From contig CATLAR010000002.1 in NCBI GenBank assembly GCA_949878495.1, forward strand, positions 1 through 63,289: 63,289 nt of DNA, given 5' to 3'. Origin of the DNA: an uncultured Christensenella sp. Its GTDB lineage: Bacteria; Bacillota; Clostridia; Christensenellales; Borkfalkiaceae. The position numbers were made by a program, and so were the translations under genes. The notes beneath the pieces are model-generated. The model was not told where the DNA came from. It worked only from the letters and a program-made list of their open reading frames with translations, and did no database searches. Of this stretch, positions 35,299 to 44,304 are shown piece by piece; the stretch's first letter is position 1; the number at the start of each line of letters is the position of its first letter.

Positions 35299-36228
35299 TT
35301 ATTCCACGGGATATACGTTGGATATTTTGTTGTCGCCGTCAAGGTCTACGGCAAAATATTTTACTTCGAAAAGGTTTTCGGCTTTGGGGTAAACCAGCCC
35401 CGCGGCGCGCTCGGCGGGGTGTTCGGAATAGAACTTCTCCGTCGGCACGGTCACGCTGACGAACCCGCCCAGATAGTCCTTCAAAGCGGCGGCTTTTCCT
35501 TTTAATTCGCCGTCGAGATAGTCGGCGTAATTGCCGTGCGTGAGCACGCTTTCAAAGAACGCGAAATGCAAAATCCCCTGCTCGGGCGGGCGCGTTTCAA
35601 CCGTCTTGCCGTCCGAAAGGGTCAGCTTCTCGCCGTCGTAGGAATAAGTGCAAACGGCTTTTGCGGCTGTGCAGGTTTCAAACGCCGCAACTATTTTAAG
35701 CTCGGTTGAGAACTCCGCGCTTTCCACTTCGTTGAGGAAAATTCTGTTGCCGCCCGCGTCGAGTATTTGCAGTATATTCCCGCCCCAAATCGCCAGAACG
35801 GGGTATCCGCCGAGCATTTTTTCCTCACACCGCGCCTGCGAGAATTTGTTATGTAAGGGAACGAGCGAATAGGAAGAGCCCTCTACCGACATATACACGC
35901 CGCCCTGCTCGAACACAGTCACGAGATTGCCGCAAAAGCGGGTTTGCGCAACTACTTTCAGGTTTACGTTTTTGTTGCCGTATTCGCGCACGAAAATTAG
36001 CGCTTCGCTCTGCATTAAGTATACGTCGAGGAAGGGCGGGGGGGAGGATAGCAGGTGTTCGTTAATGAAAAAATTGACGGGCTGGAGGTTGTCCCCGGGG
36101 ACGATTTCGGCGAGCAGGCTGTCCTTTAAATCTACGTTTATATGGCGTTCGAAAAGGTCTATGCCGCCGACGTAAAGTCCGTTGAGTTTCAAAATGGCGG
36201 GTTTATAGGATAAAAAGTAAATTCGCAT
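35299..36228 (-). CDS. Hypothetical protein (309 aa)
   Basis: Intact ORF, terminator between convergent genes, ordinary codon usage; family not recognised. Confidence 0.75.
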   Translation of the reverse strand: MRIYFLSYKPAILKLNGLYVGGIDLFERHINVDLKDSLLAEIVPGDNLQPVNFFINEHLLSSPPPFLDVYLMQSEALIFVREYGNKNVNLKVVAQTRFCGNLVTVFEQGGVYMSVEGSSYSLVPLHNKFSQARCEEKMLGGYPVLAIWGGNILQILDAGGNRIFLNEVESAEFSTELKIVAAFETCTAAKAVCTYSYDGEKLTLSDGKTVETRPPEQGILHFAFFESVLTHGNYADYLDGELKGKAAALKDYLGGFVSVTVPTEKFYSEHPAERAAGLVYPKAENLFEVKYFAVDLDGDNKISNVYPVE

Positions 36229-36323
36229 TTGCGTGCGCTCCTTGGCGGTTTAATATTATTTAATGTATATCTTCGCAAAATTATGTCAATAAGCCTAATA
36301 CAACTTTTTGCGGAGGTATTATT

Positions 36324-36917
36324 ATGAACAAAATAAACGGGTACACTGAAGAGGAAGCTAAACAGCTGGTGGAATACGTATCGTGCGGCAGGCGCGAGGG
36401 CAAGAGCCTTTCGGGGCTGTTCGCTTCTTACGCGCTCAAGTCGGGCAGGGCGAAGGGTAGCGTGCGCAACTATTATTACGCGCTTTTGCGCTCCACGGGG
36501 GACAACAGAGTGCGCGAAATGCTCAAAGACAAGGACCTTAAAGCAGAAAAAATCGTGCCTTTTTCCGACGAGGAAACGGACAGGATTTTAAAGGAGATTT
36601 TAAAGCGCAAATGCGACGGTATTTCCGTGCGCAAAGCCGTGCTGTCGCTTGCGGGCGGCGACGATAAACTGATGCTGAGGTATCAGAACAAGTACAGAAA
36701 CGTTCTTAACAAAGAGCCCGAGCGCATCGAACGACTTATGCGCGAATGCGGGTTTAAAAAGGACGGCGACGAGGCGCGTAAACGCATCGAGGACGAAATA
36801 AACGGGCTTTACGACAAACTGGCGGCGAGCTTAAAGGAAGAAAACAAGCGGCTGACCACGATTATCAAAAGATTGTCGGACGAAAACGCGCTTCTGAAAC
36901 TTCAACTCAGGAAATGA
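36324..36917 (+). CDS. Predicted Myb/SANT-like DNA-binding protein with C-terminal coiled coil
   Basis: YTEEEAKQLVEYVSCGRREGKSLSGLFASYALKSGRAKGSVRNYYYALL; C-terminal KEENKRLTTIIKRLSDENALLKLQLRK. Confidence 0.65.
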   Translation: MNKINGYTEEEAKQLVEYVSCGRREGKSLSGLFASYALKSGRAKGSVRNYYYALLRSTGDNRVREMLKDKDLKAEKIVPFSDEETDRILKEILKRKCDGISVRKAVLSLAGGDDKLMLRYQNKYRNVLNKEPERIERLMRECGFKKDGDEARKRIEDEINGLYDKLAASLKEENKRLTTIIKRLSDENALLKLQLRK

Positions 36918-36957
36918 GAAAACGCCCCCGCCGCGTGAAGCGGAGGGGCGCTTTTTC
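36918..36957 (+). terminator. Intrinsic terminator
   Basis: aacgcccccgccgcgtgaagcggaggggcgcttttt. Confidence 0.75.
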
Positions 36958-36965
36958 GTCGCCGG

Positions 36966-37172
36966 TTAGTCGGCGGATTTCTGAGCGGACTTCTTTTGTT
37001 TGTCGGAACCGCTCTGTTCGAGTTCGTCGAGCTTTTTGTCGATATAACTTTCGGCTTTTTGCATTATGTCTTCCTGATTTTTCTTGACTAAATTCAAAAG
37101 TTTGCAGTTATTAGCGACGAGAAGCGCGCCGCCTGCCATACCTATGGCAAGTCCGAGAATAAATTTTTCCAC
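36966..37172 (-). CDS. Small YtxH-like membrane protein
   Basis: MEKFILGLAIGMAGGALLVANNCKLLNLVKKNQEDIMQKAESYIDKKLDEL. Confidence 0.7.
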   Translation of the reverse strand: MEKFILGLAIGMAGGALLVANNCKLLNLVKKNQEDIMQKAESYIDKKLDELEQSGSDKQKKSAQKSAD

Positions 37173-37273
37173 TTTAATCTCCTTACGGGTTGTCCGTCCG
37201 TGCGGTTTTCCCTAAAATCAGTATGCGCGTATGCGGCGGGTTTATGAATGTAAAAAATTGGCTGCGTTATCGC

Positions 37274-37302
37274 TTGATAAGTTGCGCGGCGTGTGTTATA
37301 AT
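37274..37302 (+). promoter_or_regulatory. Promoter of ruvX
   Basis: TTGATA (37274-37279), 17 bp, TATAAT (37297-37302); ATG at 37312. Confidence 0.75.
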
Positions 37303-37311
37303 CAAACGGTA

Positions 37312-38016
37312 ATGAGGTACGTTGCTTTCGACATAGGCGATAAAAGAATAGGCGTTGCCGTTTCCGACCCGTTCAACACGTACGCGCTGCCTTCCGAAAC
37401 GTATTTCCGTAAGGGCTTCGCGCAGGACGTAGCGGCGCTTGCGAAAATCGCGAAGGACAAGGGCGCGACGCAGATAGTTTGCGGGCTTCCCGTCAATTTC
37501 GACGGCTCGGAAGCGTTGCAGACGGAAAAAACGCGCAGGTTCATTTCCGCGCTTGAAAGCGCGACGGATATTCCCGTCGTGTGCGAGGACGAGCGGTTCA
37601 CCACTAAAATGGCGCACGAAACGCTGATTTCCGAGGGGATGAGCCGCGAAAAACGCAAAAACCACGTGGACGCGCTTGCCGCCGCCAATATTCTTGACGG
37701 GTATCTTGCAAAACTTAAAAAACAAGGAGAAACCAAAATGAGCGAAGAACTTGAAGAAGAGCTTGACGACGAGCTCGTAGAACTCGTAGACGAAGAAGGT
37801 AACGTCATTAACTTCAAACTTCTCGACGTAACCGAGTATAAGGGCGTAAAATACGCGCTTTTGCTCGCCGCGGAACCCAACGAAGAAATCGCCGAGGACG
37901 AGGTTGTCATCTTCCGTTTAAGCGAGGACGGCACGGCTCTCGAGCCCGTCGAGGACGAGGCGCTTTTGGAGGAAGTTTTCGACTTTTACCAGAGCGAAAC
38001 CGAAGAAGACGAATAA
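37312..38016 (+). CDS. ruvX: RuvX/YqgF Holliday-junction resolvase-like protein fused to DUF1292
   Basis: MRYVAFDIGDKRIGVAVSDPF; CEDERFTTKMAHETL; KNHVDALAAANIL; then MSEELEEELDDELVELVDEEGNVINFKLLDVTEYKGVKYALL. Confidence 0.92.
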   Translation: MRYVAFDIGDKRIGVAVSDPFNTYALPSETYFRKGFAQDVAALAKIAKDKGATQIVCGLPVNFDGSEALQTEKTRRFISALESATDIPVVCEDERFTTKMAHETLISEGMSREKRKNHVDALAAANILDGYLAKLKKQGETKMSEELEEELDDELVELVDEEGNVINFKLLDVTEYKGVKYALLLAAEPNEEIAEDEVVIFRLSEDGTALEPVEDEALLEEVFDFYQSETEEDE

Positions 38017-38033
38017 TTTCAACCATAAAGAAT

Positions 38034-38071
38034 AAATCGGAGGCTCGGATTATGACCGAGCCTCCGATTTT
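38034..38071 (+). terminator. Strong intrinsic terminator
   Basis: aaatcggaggctcggattatgaccgagcctccgatttt. Confidence 0.9.
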
Positions 38072-38126
38072 CGTATGTCACGCGCGCGCGTTATCTATAA
38101 AATTTGATTTAAAACGCTTAAATCGC

Positions 38127-38155
38127 TTTACAAACGCGCGCGTTTCTGTTAAAAT
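38127..38155 (+). promoter_or_regulatory. Promoter of rpsB-tsf
   Basis: TTTACA (38127-38132), 17 bp, TAAAAT (38150-38155). Confidence 0.7.
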
Positions 38156-38269
38156 GTCATAGCTGTAAATTCACACCCGAGAAGCGGGCGCTCCGTGGCG
38201 GTAAATCTTTTATGCCGCTGATAAGCGCCGAATAGCCGCGTTTTCGGGGAGGTAAACGGAGGAATTAAA

Positions 38270-39046
38270 ATGGCAGTAATCACTATGAAACAACTGCTCG
38301 AAGCCGGCGTACACTTCGGGCACCAGACGAGGAAATGGAACCCCAAGATGGCTAAGTACATCTATGCTGCGCGCAACGATATTCATATTATCGATTTGCA
38401 GCTGACCGTAGATTACGTAGAACAGGCTTACAAATTCGTATGCGACAGCGTAAAAGAGGGCAAAACCGTACTTTTCGTCGGCACCAAAAAGCAGGCTCAG
38501 GAAGCCGTTAAGGAAGAAGCCGAACGCTGCGGTATGTACTATGTAAACAGCCGTTGGCTCGGCGGCACTCTGACCAACTTCAAGACCATTCGCACGCGTA
38601 TCGACAGAATGATTAAAATCGAGAAAATGGAGCAGAGCGGCGAATTCGATCTTCTTCCCAAAAAAGAAGTCGCTAAACTCAAAGAAGAGTACGAGAAATT
38701 GCAGACCAACCTCGGCGGTATCAGGGAAATGAACAGACTTCCCGGCGTTATGTTCGTCGTAGATCCCCATAACGAGGACATCGCCGTAGCCGAAGCCCGC
38801 AAACTCAACATTCCCATCGTCGCAATCACCGATACGAACTGCGACCCCGATCTTATAGATTACGTTATCCCCGGCAACGACGACGCTATCAGAGCCGTCA
38901 AACTCATTTCGTCGGTTATGGCAAACGCCGTTATCGAGGCAAATCAGGGTGAAACGCCCGTTCTCGAAGTGGAAGAGAGCGAGCCCGTTTCCATCGAAGA
39001 AGTAGTTGCTGCAAGCGAAGAGCGCGCAGAGGATAAGGCTGAATAA
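38270..39046 (+). CDS. rpsB: 30S ribosomal protein S2
   Basis: [39 protein letters not shown]. Confidence 0.99.
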   Translation: MAVITMKQLLEAGVHFGHQTRKWNPKMAKYIYAARNDIHIIDLQLTVDYVEQAYKFVCDSVKEGKTVLFVGTKKQAQEAVKEEAERCGMYYVNSRWLGGTLTNFKTIRTRIDRMIKIEKMEQSGEFDLLPKKEVAKLKEEYEKLQTNLGGIREMNRLPGVMFVVDPHNEDIAVAEARKLNIPIVAITDTNCDPDLIDYVIPGNDDAIRAVKLISSVMANAVIEANQGETPVLEVEESEPVSIEEVVAASEERAEDKAE

Positions 39047-39059
39047 GGAGATTAAAACT

Positions 39060-39962
39060 ATGGCATTCACGGCAAAAGACGTAATGGAGCTCCGCGAGAA
39101 GAGCGGAGCGGGTATGCTTGACTGCAAAAAGGCTTTGACCGACGCCGACGGCAATATGGAAAAAGCCGCCGAGCTTTTGAGAGAGCGCGGCATTGCAAAA
39201 GCCGTTAAAAAGGAAGGCAGAATTGCTGCGGAAGGCGCTGTCGGCGCATACGTTTGTGAAAAATGCGGCACGGGCGTGCTCGTTGAAATTAACTGCGAGA
39301 GCGATTTCGTTTCGCGCGGCGACAAATTCCAGGGCATCGTAGCGGCTATCGCCAAAGTTATCGCGGAAAACAAGCCCGCCGACGTAGACGCTTTGAACGC
39401 TTGCGCTTTCGAGGGTGCGACCGTTAAAGATTATATAACTAACCAGACTGCCGTTATCGGCGAAAAAATTTCCATCCGCCGTTTCGCTATTTACGAAACC
39501 GCAGGCAAAATCGAAACGTATATCCATATGGGCGGCAAAGTCGGCGTTATGGTCGACGCGCTCGATTTCATCGCGGGCAGCGAGGAAACGCTTCACGACG
39601 TAGCTTTGCAGATTGCGGCGGCTAAGCCCTCGTATCTGGTAGCGGCTGACGTTCCCGCAAGCGAGCTTGCAAAAGAAAAAGAGATTATGCTCGTTCAGAT
39701 GCAGAACGACGAGAAGAACAAGAACAAGCCCACGGCTATTCTTGAAAAGATTATCGACGGCAAAATGGGCAAGTACTATTCCGAAAACTGTCTTATGGAG
39801 CAGGCGTTCGTAAAGGACGATTCGCAAAAGGTTTCCGCGGTAATCGGCAACAAGTTCAAGGTGGCAAGATTCACGCGCTTCGAAATGGGTGAAGGCATCG
39901 CCAAAAAGAGCGAAAACCTTCAGGACGAAGTTGCAAAGCAAATCGAGGCTTTGAAGAAGTAA
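39060..39962 (+). CDS. tsf: Elongation factor Ts
   Basis: DVMELREKSGAGMLDCKKALTDADGNMEKAAELLRERGIAKA. Confidence 0.99.
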   Translation: MAFTAKDVMELREKSGAGMLDCKKALTDADGNMEKAAELLRERGIAKAVKKEGRIAAEGAVGAYVCEKCGTGVLVEINCESDFVSRGDKFQGIVAAIAKVIAENKPADVDALNACAFEGATVKDYITNQTAVIGEKISIRRFAIYETAGKIETYIHMGGKVGVMVDALDFIAGSEETLHDVALQIAAAKPSYLVAADVPASELAKEKEIMLVQMQNDEKNKNKPTAILEKIIDGKMGKYYSENCLMEQAFVKDDSQKVSAVIGNKFKVARFTRFEMGEGIAKKSENLQDEVAKQIEALKK

Positions 39963-39995
39963 TCGCGTTAATTAAAGCATATATGCGTACTAATT

Positions 39996-40027
39996 AAACG
40001 GCGCGGGCAATAGCCCGCGCCGTTTTT
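39996..40027. terminator. Intrinsic terminator after tsf
   Basis: aaacggcgcgggcaatagcccgcgccgttttt. Confidence 0.9.
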
Positions 40028-40230
40028 CATTTCGGCAAGTCCTCGTAAGACGCGCCGTAAAGTTTAGCAAGTTTTATAAAATTTTGCAAAGTCGGCACCG
40101 TTATCCCCGTTTCGTACGCCTGATACGACTGATAGGTAATGCCGAGTTTTTCGGCAATATACCTTTGCGTGTAGCCGAATTGCTTTCTTAAATCTTTTAA
40201 GTTTTTTGGTAAATTGTATAATTCTTGCAC
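40027..40230 (-). CDS. Cro/C1-type HTH regulator
   Basis: LKDLRKQFGYTQRYIAEKLGITYQSYQAYETGITVPTLQNFIKLAKLYGAS. Confidence 0.9.
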   Translation of the reverse strand: MQELYNLPKNLKDLRKQFGYTQRYIAEKLGITYQSYQAYETGITVPTLQNFIKLAKLYGASYEDLPK

Positions 40231-40236
40231 TGTATT

Positions 40237-40518
40237 TTAACTGTTTGATTGTAAGTCTTTAATTAATAAAACGATATGCGCCGTTTCTGATTCGGTAAGA
40301 CCGGTTGCGTCGATATAATTTTTGGTTTCAAGACCAAGCATACAGTCCGTCGACACTTTAAAATATGCGGCAAGTTTAACGAGCATTTCAATAGAAGGTT
40401 GAACGTTATCGTTTTCCCAATTAGAAACGCATTGTTTGCTTACGCCTATTGCATTGGCGAGTTCGATCTGGCTGATTCCCGCAGCTTTTCGCAAATCTTT
40501 TATTTTATCGTTTAACAT
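40237..40518 (-). CDS. Cro/C1-type HTH regulator
   Basis: IKDLRKAAGISQIELANAIGVSKQCVSNWENDNVQPSIEMLVKLAAYFKVSTDCMLG. Confidence 0.92.
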   Translation of the reverse strand: MLNDKIKDLRKAAGISQIELANAIGVSKQCVSNWENDNVQPSIEMLVKLAAYFKVSTDCMLGLETKNYIDATGLTESETAHIVLLIKDLQSNS

Positions 40519-40528
40519 AAAACACCTT

Positions 40529-40601
40529 GTCAATATTCTATTGACTATTATATAATTTTTGCTTGACAAATATTAAATATAAAAGTCAACTAATAGTTGA
40601 C
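40529..40601. promoter_or_regulatory. Promoter/operator region with two GTCAA-N7-TTGAC palindromes
   Basis: GTCAATATTCTATTGAC (40529-40545) and GTCAACTAATAGTTGAC (40585-40601), flanking a TATAAT at 40551-40556. Confidence 0.7.
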
Positions 40602-40621
40602 AAACGACAAAGGAGTAAGAT

Positions 40622-40903
40622 ATGGATAAAGAAAAAATCGTTTACGCGTTTTGCGGACGGGAAAAAGCAAATAAAAGCAGGTCAGACGCGATATATTCGG
40701 GGTGTAACTGTGAAAATTATAGGGATGCTGAACCTGAAGTCATAAATTGCGTTGAAAAATCGGATAAGAAAAAAGTTTACTGCGCTTATATAACCGAAGT
40801 TTTGGTGCGCTGTGAAAAACTATTGTCGAAAGGCAATAACGAAAGCGCGTTAATGGAATATAGATTTATGATAGACAATTTAAAAAAAGAATTTAATATA
40901 TAG
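40622..40903 (+). CDS. Small protein of unknown function (paralogue of 963-1166)
   Basis: C-terminal VYCAYITEVLVRCEKLLSKGNNESALMEYRFMIDNLKKEFNI aligns with IHDYISEVTQTCVSLCSKGENVRVLNEYKIMIKNIRKHLNF; SD aaaggag. Confidence 0.7.
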   Translation: MDKEKIVYAFCGREKANKSRSDAIYSGCNCENYRDAEPEVINCVEKSDKKKVYCAYITEVLVRCEKLLSKGNNESALMEYRFMIDNLKKEFNI

Positions 40904-40955
40904 CATTAATGCCCCCGCCGACTTGAAGTCGGCGGGGTTTATTTTACGGAAACGG

Positions 40956-40984
40956 TTGCATTTTCGGTAATCGTCTGTTATAAT
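40956..40984 (+). promoter_or_regulatory. Promoter of pyrH
   Basis: TTGCAT (40956-40961), 17 bp, TATAAT (40979-40984). Confidence 0.75.
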
Positions 40985-41017
40985 AAGACAGAATAGAAAA
41001 ATGCGGGGTGTTTTATC

Positions 41018-41728
41018 GTGACTCCAAAGTATAAACGCGTTCTTATCAAACTTTCGGGCGAGGCTCTCGCCGGTAAAAGCGGACACGGCATTGACGAAAA
41101 CGTAATTTCGGGCGTAGTTTCGCAGATAAAAGCCATTCACGATCTGGGCGTGCAGATTGCGCTCGTAATCGGCGGCGGCAATTTCTGGCGCGGGCGTCAG
41201 GGCAAGCAGATGGACAGGACTACCGCCGACCATATGGGAATGCTCGCCACGGTTATGAACTCGCTTGCGATGATGGACGCTCTCGAACAGCGCGGACTTC
41301 CCACCCGCGTTCAGACCGCGCTCATTATGACGAGCGTTGCCGAGCCTTACATTTTAAGAAAAGCCCTTCACCATTTCGAAAAGGGCAGGGTGGTAATTAT
41401 GGCTTGCGGTACGGGCAATCCTTACTGCTCGACGGATACCGCGGCGGCGCAGCGCGCTTGCGAAATTCAGGCGGATTTGCTGCTTATGGCAAAGAATATA
41501 GACGGCATTTACGACAGCGACCCCAAACTCAACCCCGCCGCCAAGAAATACGACCACGTTAAATATCTTGACATTATCAACAACGGCATTAAAGCGATGG
41601 ACACCACCGCTGCGACGATGTGTATGGAAAACGATATTCCCGTGCTTGCTTTCGGGCTTGACGAGGAAAACTCGATTATAAAAGCCGTCTGCGGCGAGCA
41701 TCTGGGCACGCTTATAGACAATAATTAG
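41018..41728 (+). CDS. pyrH: Uridylate kinase (GTG start)
   Basis: KRVLIKLSGEALAG; VIGGGNFWRGRQGKQMDRTTADHMGMLATVMN. Confidence 0.99.
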   Translation: MTPKYKRVLIKLSGEALAGKSGHGIDENVISGVVSQIKAIHDLGVQIALVIGGGNFWRGRQGKQMDRTTADHMGMLATVMNSLAMMDALEQRGLPTRVQTALIMTSVAEPYILRKALHHFEKGRVVIMACGTGNPYCSTDTAAAQRACEIQADLLLMAKNIDGIYDSDPKLNPAAKKYDHVKYLDIINNGIKAMDTTAATMCMENDIPVLAFGLDEENSIIKAVCGEHLGTLIDNN

Positions 41729-41765
41729 ACTTGTAAATATTTATTAATTTAAGGATATAATTTAT

Positions 41766-42332
41766 ATGATCGAACAGGTAGAAGAGATATTACTCGTACT
41801 CGACGACAAACTTTCCAAGACCGTCAGCGTGCTCAAAGAAGAGTATTCCGCTGTCCGCGCCGGCAGAGCCAACCCCCATATTCTCGATAAAGTTATGGTC
41901 GACTATTACGGCGCGCCCACGCCCGTTCCTCAAACGGCGAACATTTCCGTTCAGGAGGGCAGATGCCTCGTAATTTCACCTTGGGACGTTTCTTTGCTCA
42001 AAGGCATTGAAAAGGCGATTATGCAGTCGAATATCGGCATTAACCCGACCAACGACGGCAAGGTAATACGCCTTGCGTTCCCCCAGCTGACCGAAGAGCG
42101 CCGCCGCGAGCTTTCCAAGCAGGTGCGGAAAATGGGCGAAGATTCCAAGATAGCGGAGAGGAATATCCGCCGCGACGCGTTGGAACAACTCAAAAAACTT
42201 AAAAACGATAAAGCCGTTTCCGAGGACGAGTACGCTTCATACGAAAAGGACGTTGAAAAAGCAGTTGCCGACGCGGTAGCCGCAATCGACGCCGCCGTCG
42301 CCGCCAAGGAAAAGGAGATAATGACCGTTTAA
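41766..42332 (+). CDS. frr: Ribosome recycling factor
   Basis: SVLKEEYSAVRAGRANPHILDKVMVDYYGAPTPVPQTANISV. Confidence 0.99.
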   Translation: MIEQVEEILLVLDDKLSKTVSVLKEEYSAVRAGRANPHILDKVMVDYYGAPTPVPQTANISVQEGRCLVISPWDVSLLKGIEKAIMQSNIGINPTNDGKVIRLAFPQLTEERRRELSKQVRKMGEDSKIAERNIRRDALEQLKKLKNDKAVSEDEYASYEKDVEKAVADAVAAIDAAVAAKEKEIMTV

Positions 42333-43027
42333 TGAAGGCTTTCGACAAACTCCCCGTTCACGTAGGGCTGATAATGGACGGGAACGGCAGGTGGGCGCAA
42401 AAGAAGCATATGCCGCGCTCGTTCGGGCATAACGCGGGTATGAACACTATGATAAAACTCGCGGCGCACGCTTCGGGGCTGGGTATTAAATACCTCACCG
42501 TTTACACGCTGTCTACCGAAAATCTATCTCGCCCGCAGGACGAGTTGGACGGGTTGTTTGCGCTATTCCGCGGCTATTTCAAGACCAACGTAAAAAAGCT
42601 GTATAAAAAGGGCGCGGCGGTCAAAATCATAGGCGATATTTCGCCCCTGCCAGACGACGTTCAGACCCTTTTGAAAGAGGGCGAGAGCGGTTCGCCCGCA
42701 GACGCGGAGTTCACGCTCGTGTTTGCAATCAATTACGGCGCGCGTTCGGAAATCGTACGCGCAGTCAACCTTGCCGTAGAACGCGGCGAAAAGGTGACGG
42801 AAAGCGATTTTGCGGCTACGCTGTATACGGGAGGCATTCCCGATCCCGACCTGATTATCCGCACGGGCGGCGAAGTCCGTCTGTCGAACTTTTTAACCTA
42901 TCAGGCGGCTTATTCCGAACTGTATTTCACCGACGTGCTGTTCCCGGATTTCGGAACGAGGGAATTCGACAAAGCTCTCAAAGAATACGAGCGCAGGGAC
43001 AGGCGTTTCGGAAAAATAAAAAAATAA
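42332..43027 (+). CDS. uppS: Isoprenyl (undecaprenyl) diphosphate synthase
   Basis: PVHVGLIMDGNGRWAQKKHMPRSFGHNAGM; DPDLIIRTGGEVRLSNFLTYQAAYSELYF. Confidence 0.98.
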   Translation: MKAFDKLPVHVGLIMDGNGRWAQKKHMPRSFGHNAGMNTMIKLAAHASGLGIKYLTVYTLSTENLSRPQDELDGLFALFRGYFKTNVKKLYKKGAAVKIIGDISPLPDDVQTLLKEGESGSPADAEFTLVFAINYGARSEIVRAVNLAVERGEKVTESDFAATLYTGGIPDPDLIIRTGGEVRLSNFLTYQAAYSELYFTDVLFPDFGTREFDKALKEYERRDRRFGKIKK

Positions 43028-43036
43028 GGTAACAGA

Positions 43037-44047
43037 ATGACAGAACAGATACAAAACGGCGGGCAACCCGCCAATAAGAAGTTAACCACTCTTCATAAGC
43101 GCACGCTTACTTCGGTGGTGTACGTCGCCGTCCTTATCGGGCTTTGCGCGATGAAATGGCTCGTGCCCATCGGCAACGTCGCCGGTGGCTGGGGCTCGCT
43201 TGGATTCGACGCGGTTTTCTGTGCGATAGCCGTTATCGGCTCGTTTGAATTTTTGCGCGCGGTAGACGGCTCGAAGGGTTTTAATTGCAGCATATCCCTG
43301 CCCCAACGCGCTTTCACCATTGCTTTTTCGGCGCTCGTCGTGCCCCTTTACGTGATTATGGAAATGATTCCCGAAATGAGCGGCACGGGCTTTTTAGCCA
43401 TTGCCTGCGCGTTTGCGGTGTACGTAATTTTCCTTGCGGGAACTTCGGTTTTCGACCACGACAGAAGCTCCGTTAAGGGTATGATATACTGCGTTTTCTG
43501 TATGTTGTACTGCGGGGTTCTGCCTTGTATGCTCTCTTCGATAAACCATATACGCAACAACTCTATGGCGGCTATACTGTTCTTGTTTATCTGCTCGGTA
43601 TTCACCGACGCGGGCGCGTATCTTATAGGCTCGGGTTTTAAAAAATTCATACCTTTGAAACTCGCTCCCCAGCTTTCGCCCAACAAAACGGTTATCGGCG
43701 CGGTCGGCGGGCTTCTCGGCGGTATTCTCGGCGGTATAATCACCTATTATTTAATGTACGTATTCGGCGGGGTCAACGGCGAAATTTTCGTTTTCGGCAC
43801 CAACGGCGTTTACTTAACGTTCACCAGCGAAGCGATACACCCCGTAGTATCCTTTATTTTAGTGGGTCTGTTCACTTCGGTAGCCTGCCAGATAGGCGAC
43901 CTTTTCGAGAGCGCGGTCAAGCGCGAATGCGGTATTAAGGATATGGGCAACTGTCTGCCCGGACACGGCGGCGTGCTCGACAGGTTCGACAGTATGCTCT
44001 ATTGCAGCGTAGTCGTTCTGTTCTGCTTCGGCACTATAATTATATAA
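43037..44047 (+). CDS. cdsA: Phosphatidate cytidylyltransferase
   Basis: LSPNKTVIGAVGGLLGG; GDLFESAVKRECGIKDMGNCLPGHGGVLDRFDS. Confidence 0.98.
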   Translation: MTEQIQNGGQPANKKLTTLHKRTLTSVVYVAVLIGLCAMKWLVPIGNVAGGWGSLGFDAVFCAIAVIGSFEFLRAVDGSKGFNCSISLPQRAFTIAFSALVVPLYVIMEMIPEMSGTGFLAIACAFAVYVIFLAGTSVFDHDRSSVKGMIYCVFCMLYCGVLPCMLSSINHIRNNSMAAILFLFICSVFTDAGAYLIGSGFKKFIPLKLAPQLSPNKTVIGAVGGLLGGILGGIITYYLMYVFGGVNGEIFVFGTNGVYLTFTSEAIHPVVSFILVGLFTSVACQIGDLFESAVKRECGIKDMGNCLPGHGGVLDRFDSMLYCSVVVLFCFGTIII

Positions 44048-44304
44048 ACCGTTCAGGGAAATTGCCCGCTATTCTGCGCGGACAATTTCTCTTGATCTGA
44101 GGACTCCTCGTTCTCTTTCCGAAAACGTTAAGGGCAAACCAAAATATATTTTCGGGCATTGACCTCGCTGAGGTCGCGGTTTCGACAAATTGGGTGCGCA
44201 AGCAAAAATCGTGATTTTTGCTTGCGCAGTAATTTAATTAAATATTCCTGAGCCGCGGACGCGGCTTTTTGTCATTAAATAAAATTTTTAGGGTATAATA
44301 AATT

